From NCBI RefSeq assembly GCF_934754925.1, contig NZ_CAKVJA010000053.1:1-16349 (forward strand): a stretch of DNA of 16,349 bases. Reading direction: 5' to 3'. Source of the stretch: an uncultured Clostridium sp. GTDB taxonomy: Bacteria > Bacillota > Clostridia > Clostridiales > Clostridiaceae. Every line of letters starts with the position of its first letter. Position 1 is the first letter of the stretch. A program made the translations under genes and the position numbers. This document shows, piece by piece, positions 14,108 to 16,349 of this stretch. The notes beneath the pieces were generated by a model. That model saw nothing but the letters and a program-made list of their open reading frames with translations. It did no database searches and was not told the origin of the DNA.

Positions 14108-15277
14108 ATGATAGATTTAAAACTAGCAACAGAATCATGGGATGAAAGAGAATATCAAGCTATAGAAAGAGTTGTTAAATCAGGAAGATTTTCTATGGGA
14201 AAAGAAGTCCAAGAGTTTGAAAAGAAATTTGCAAAATATTTTGGAAGCAAATATGCTGTTATGGTTAATTCAGGTTCGTCAGCTAATTTATTAGCAATAG
14301 GAGCATTATTTTTTTCAAAGAAGTATAATTTAAAATCAGGAGATGAGGTAATTGTACCTGCTGTTTCTTGGGCAACAACATATACACCACTTCAACAATA
14401 TGGATTAAAGGTCAAGTTTGTAGATATAGATTTAGATACTTTAAATTTAGATATTAACAAAGTAGAAGAAGCTATTACAAAAAATACAAAGGCAATATTC
14501 GCAGTTAATTTATTAGGAAACCCAATAGATTATTGTAAATTAAATGAAATTGCTAAGAAAAATGATATTATTATTATTGAAGATAATTGTGAGTCTATGG
14601 GAGCTTCTTTAAATAATAAATATTTAGGAACATATGGTGTTATGGGAACATTTAGCACTTTCTTCTCTCATCATATATCAACTATGGAAGGTGGGGTCAT
14701 TGTAACTGATGATAAGGAGTTATATGACATTTTATTAAGTTTAAGAGCTCATGGATGGACTAGAAATTTAGATTCTAATAGTGAAATCTACACTAAAAGG
14801 GATAATGAGTTTTACGAATCATTTAACTTTATATTACCAGGATATAATGTTAGGCCTTTAGATATGGAAGGTGCTTTAGGTAAGGAGCAATTAGATAAAT
14901 TAGAAATGATAGTAGAAAATAGAAGAAAAAATGGTGCTGTTTTTGAAAAGCTATTTTCAGATATTGAAGGAATAAGAATACAAAAATCAATAGGCAAGGC
15001 ATCATACTTTGGTTTTGCTATTATTGTTGATGAAAATGCTAAGTTTACTAGAGAGCAACTAGTAAATGAATTAAGAAATCAAGGGGTAGAATGTAGACCT
15101 ATAGTAGCTGGAAACTTTACTAAAAATGAAGTAATAAAGTATTTTAACTATGAAATATTTGGACAACTTACAAATGCAGATATAATTCATGATAATGGTT
15201 TATTTATAGGAAATCATCATTTTGATATTACAGATAAATTAAAGGAGATAGCTTCACTTATAAAGAATTTAGCTTAA
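14108..15277 (+). CDS. colD: GDP-4-keto-6-deoxy-D-mannose 3-dehydratase (ColD-like, PLP/PMP enzyme)
   Basis: A 389-residue member of the DegT/DnrJ/EryC1 aminotransferase fold, almost the same length as E. coli ColD (388). Typical sugar aminotransferases have a lysine six residues before the EGG motif, holding PLP as a Schiff base. Here FFSHHISTMEGG (185-196) puts His188 at that place. This substitution defines the 3-dehydratases ColD and, for CDP sugars, RfbH/E1. PLP-fold residues remain: NSGSSAN (54-60), IEDNCESMG (157-165, Asp159), Ser183 and GYNVRPLDMEGALG (245-258). There is no iron-sulfur motif, unlike E1, so a ColD mechanism is expected: PMP and glutamate remove the C3 hydroxyl of the Gmd product, releasing ammonia. 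AAGGGAG precedes the ATG. Its place between gmd and a C-5 epimerase/4-reductase supports GDP-colitose synthesis. The fold and His are seen; the exact substrate is inferred. Confidence 0.87.
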   Translation: MIDLKLATESWDEREYQAIERVVKSGRFSMGKEVQEFEKKFAKYFGSKYAVMVNSGSSANLLAIGALFFSKKYNLKSGDEVIVPAVSWATTYTPLQQYGLKVKFVDIDLDTLNLDINKVEEAITKNTKAIFAVNLLGNPIDYCKLNEIAKKNDIIIIEDNCESMGASLNNKYLGTYGVMGTFSTFFSHHISTMEGGVIVTDDKELYDILLSLRAHGWTRNLDSNSEIYTKRDNEFYESFNFILPGYNVRPLDMEGALGKEQLDKLEMIVENRRKNGAVFEKLFSDIEGIRIQKSIGKASYFGFAIIVDENAKFTREQLVNELRNQGVECRPIVAGNFTKNEVIKYFNYEIFGQLTNADIIHDNGLFIGNHHFDITDKLKEIASLIKNLA

Positions 15278-15330
15278 TTTATAAAGTTCTGTATAGATTA
15301 TTTTATGTTATATGAGGAGAAAAATCATTA

Positions 15331-16266
15331 ATGAATAAAGATGATAAAATATATGTTGCTGGTCATAGGGGAATGGTTGGATCAGCAATAAAAAGAAGAT
15401 TAGAAAAAGAAGGGTATACTAATATTATTGTTAAAACATCAAAAGAGTTAGATTTAACTAACCAAGCTAAAGTTGATGAATTTTTTAGTGTAGAAAAACC
15501 GGATTATGTATTTTTAGCTGCTGCTAAAGTTGGTGGAATAATGGCAAATATAGAAAGCCCAGGGAAATTTATATATGATAATTTAATGATATCAACTAAT
15601 GTAATTCATGCGGCATATAAAAATAATGTTAAGAAATTAATGTTTTTAGGAAGTAGTTGCATTTATCCAAGAAATTGTCCTCAACCAATGAAGGAAGAGT
15701 ATTTATTAGATGGTAAATTAGAGCCTACTAACGAAGCATATGCTTTAGCGAAAATCTCAGGGTTAAAGATGTGCGAATATTATAATAAGCAATATAACAC
15801 TAATTTTATTAGTGTTATGCCTTCAAATATTTATGGAGAAAATGATAATTTCTCAAAAGAATCTTCACATGTAGTTGCAGCTTTAATAAGAAAGTTCCAT
15901 GAGGCAAAGGTTGCAAATAATGAAGTAGTTGAAATTTGGGGAACAGGAAAAGCTCGTAGGGAATTTATATATGTTGATGATGTAGCTGATGCATGTGTAT
16001 ATTTAATGAATGAATATTCAGAAGATCAACATGTTAATATAGGAACTGGTGAAGATGTATCTATTAAAGAATTAGCTGAAATAATTAATGAAGTAATTGG
16101 ATTTAAAGGAAGAATAGAATTTAATACAGATAAACCAGATGGTATGCCTAGAAAACTTTGTGATGTATCTAAATTACATTCATTAGGATGGAACCATAGA
16201 GTTAACTTAAAAGAAGGTATTGCTAAATCATATAAATGGTTTATAGATACTTTAGAAAAGTTTTAA
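15331..16266 (+). CDS. GDP-colitose synthase or GDP-L-fucose synthase (C-5 epimerase / C-4 ketoreductase)
   Basis: A 311-residue extended short-chain dehydrogenase of the Fcl/WcaG/ColC group. It has the NADP-binding GHRGMVG (11-17), the SSCIYP segment with Cys110, catalytic Tyr137 and Lys141 in YALAK, and NIYGENDNF...SSHVVAALIRKFHEA with His180. Cys110 and His180 correspond to Cys109 and His179 of E. coli GDP-fucose synthase, which invert carbon atoms next to the ketone. After ColD, the enzyme would invert C5 and reduce C4 of GDP-4-keto-3,6-dideoxymannose to give GDP-L-colitose (ColC). Acting straight after Gmd, the same chemistry would give GDP-L-fucose (Fcl). Sequence motifs alone do not separate these; gene order favours ColC. 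GAGGAG precedes the ATG, 53 bases after the colD-like gene. It is the last gene in the window. Confidence 0.85.
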   Translation: MNKDDKIYVAGHRGMVGSAIKRRLEKEGYTNIIVKTSKELDLTNQAKVDEFFSVEKPDYVFLAAAKVGGIMANIESPGKFIYDNLMISTNVIHAAYKNNVKKLMFLGSSCIYPRNCPQPMKEEYLLDGKLEPTNEAYALAKISGLKMCEYYNKQYNTNFISVMPSNIYGENDNFSKESSHVVAALIRKFHEAKVANNEVVEIWGTGKARREFIYVDDVADACVYLMNEYSEDQHVNIGTGEDVSIKELAEIINEVIGFKGRIEFNTDKPDGMPRKLCDVSKLHSLGWNHRVNLKEGIAKSYKWFIDTLEKF

Positions 16267-16321
16267 AAAAAATTAGAGACTGTAGATAATTTTGTGTAAT
16301 ATAGTTTCTTATAAATCAAAT

Positions 16322-16349
16322 ATTACTGGAAATTTTGATTTCCAGTAAT
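16322..16349. terminator. Perfect hairpin at the window edge, possible operon terminator
   Basis: Perfect 12-bp arms ATTACTGGAAAT (16322-16333) and ATTTCCAGTAAT (16338-16349) surround a TTTG loop, 55 bases after the last gene. A following T run, which would make it a terminator, lies outside the window. It could also be the end of a mobile element or an operator. Confidence 0.5.

Noticed and set aside
1..16349. CRISPR arrays, intact transposases, tRNA or rRNA genes, phage genes
   Set aside because: I looked for regularly spaced repeats, transposase motifs and conserved RNA sequences and saw none; the repeats found are two degenerate copies and one operator pair.

Overview
The window reads as chromosomal DNA of a low-GC Gram-positive anaerobe, most likely Clostridium sensu stricto. 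The DNA is very AT-rich, codons end mostly in A or T, ribosome-binding sites are strong purine-rich GGAGG/AAGGGG types, and the protein families (LytR-CpsA-Psr ligase, AraC regulator with a PWEYYWIGF-type cupin, GPH sugar permease) are typical Firmicute versions. The species cannot be fixed from this stretch.

Left part (1-3700): a MntA-like nucleotidyltransferase, then a tight three-gene operon from a clear promoter: an ADP-ribosylglycohydrolase-fold protein, a PfkB-family kinase starting on the last base of the previous stop codon, and a PnuC-type nicotinamide riboside transporter. Together they suggest uptake and breakdown or phosphorylation of a ribosylated compound related to NAD. Related short repeats follow the genes on both sides of this operon. 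Beyond it lies the wreck of a sugar-catabolic operon: the 3' end of a probable glycoside hydrolase, the start codon and 3' end of a PfkB-type fructokinase, and the old terminator.

Middle part (3700-10250): an LCP-family wall-polymer ligase, then a lactose/beta-galactoside utilisation module of convergent and divergent units: lacZ (minus), an AraC-type regulator (plus) and a GPH-family permease (minus, TTG start). The lacZ/araC gap carries two copies of an 11-bp repeat exactly 21 bp apart, a likely AraC-type operator, and the permease has a 14-bp perfect palindrome upstream. Strong bidirectional terminators separate the units.

Right part (10731-16349): galU stands alone with its own promoter and terminator. 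It is followed by an apparent operon manC - gmd - colD-like - colC/fcl-like. The third protein is a DegT-fold PLP enzyme in which the Schiff-base lysine is replaced by histidine (His188), the hallmark of ColD, GDP-4-keto-6-deoxymannose 3-dehydratase. The four enzymes in gene order give a route from mannose-1-phosphate to GDP-L-colitose (3,6-dideoxy-L-galactose), a sugar best known from Gram-negative O-antigens. With galU and the LCP ligase nearby, the likely destination is a cell-surface polysaccharide. The 5' leader of this operon has a run of seven G overlapping the ribosome-binding site of manC, a possible slippage site. No CRISPR array, intact transposase, tRNA or rRNA gene was seen.
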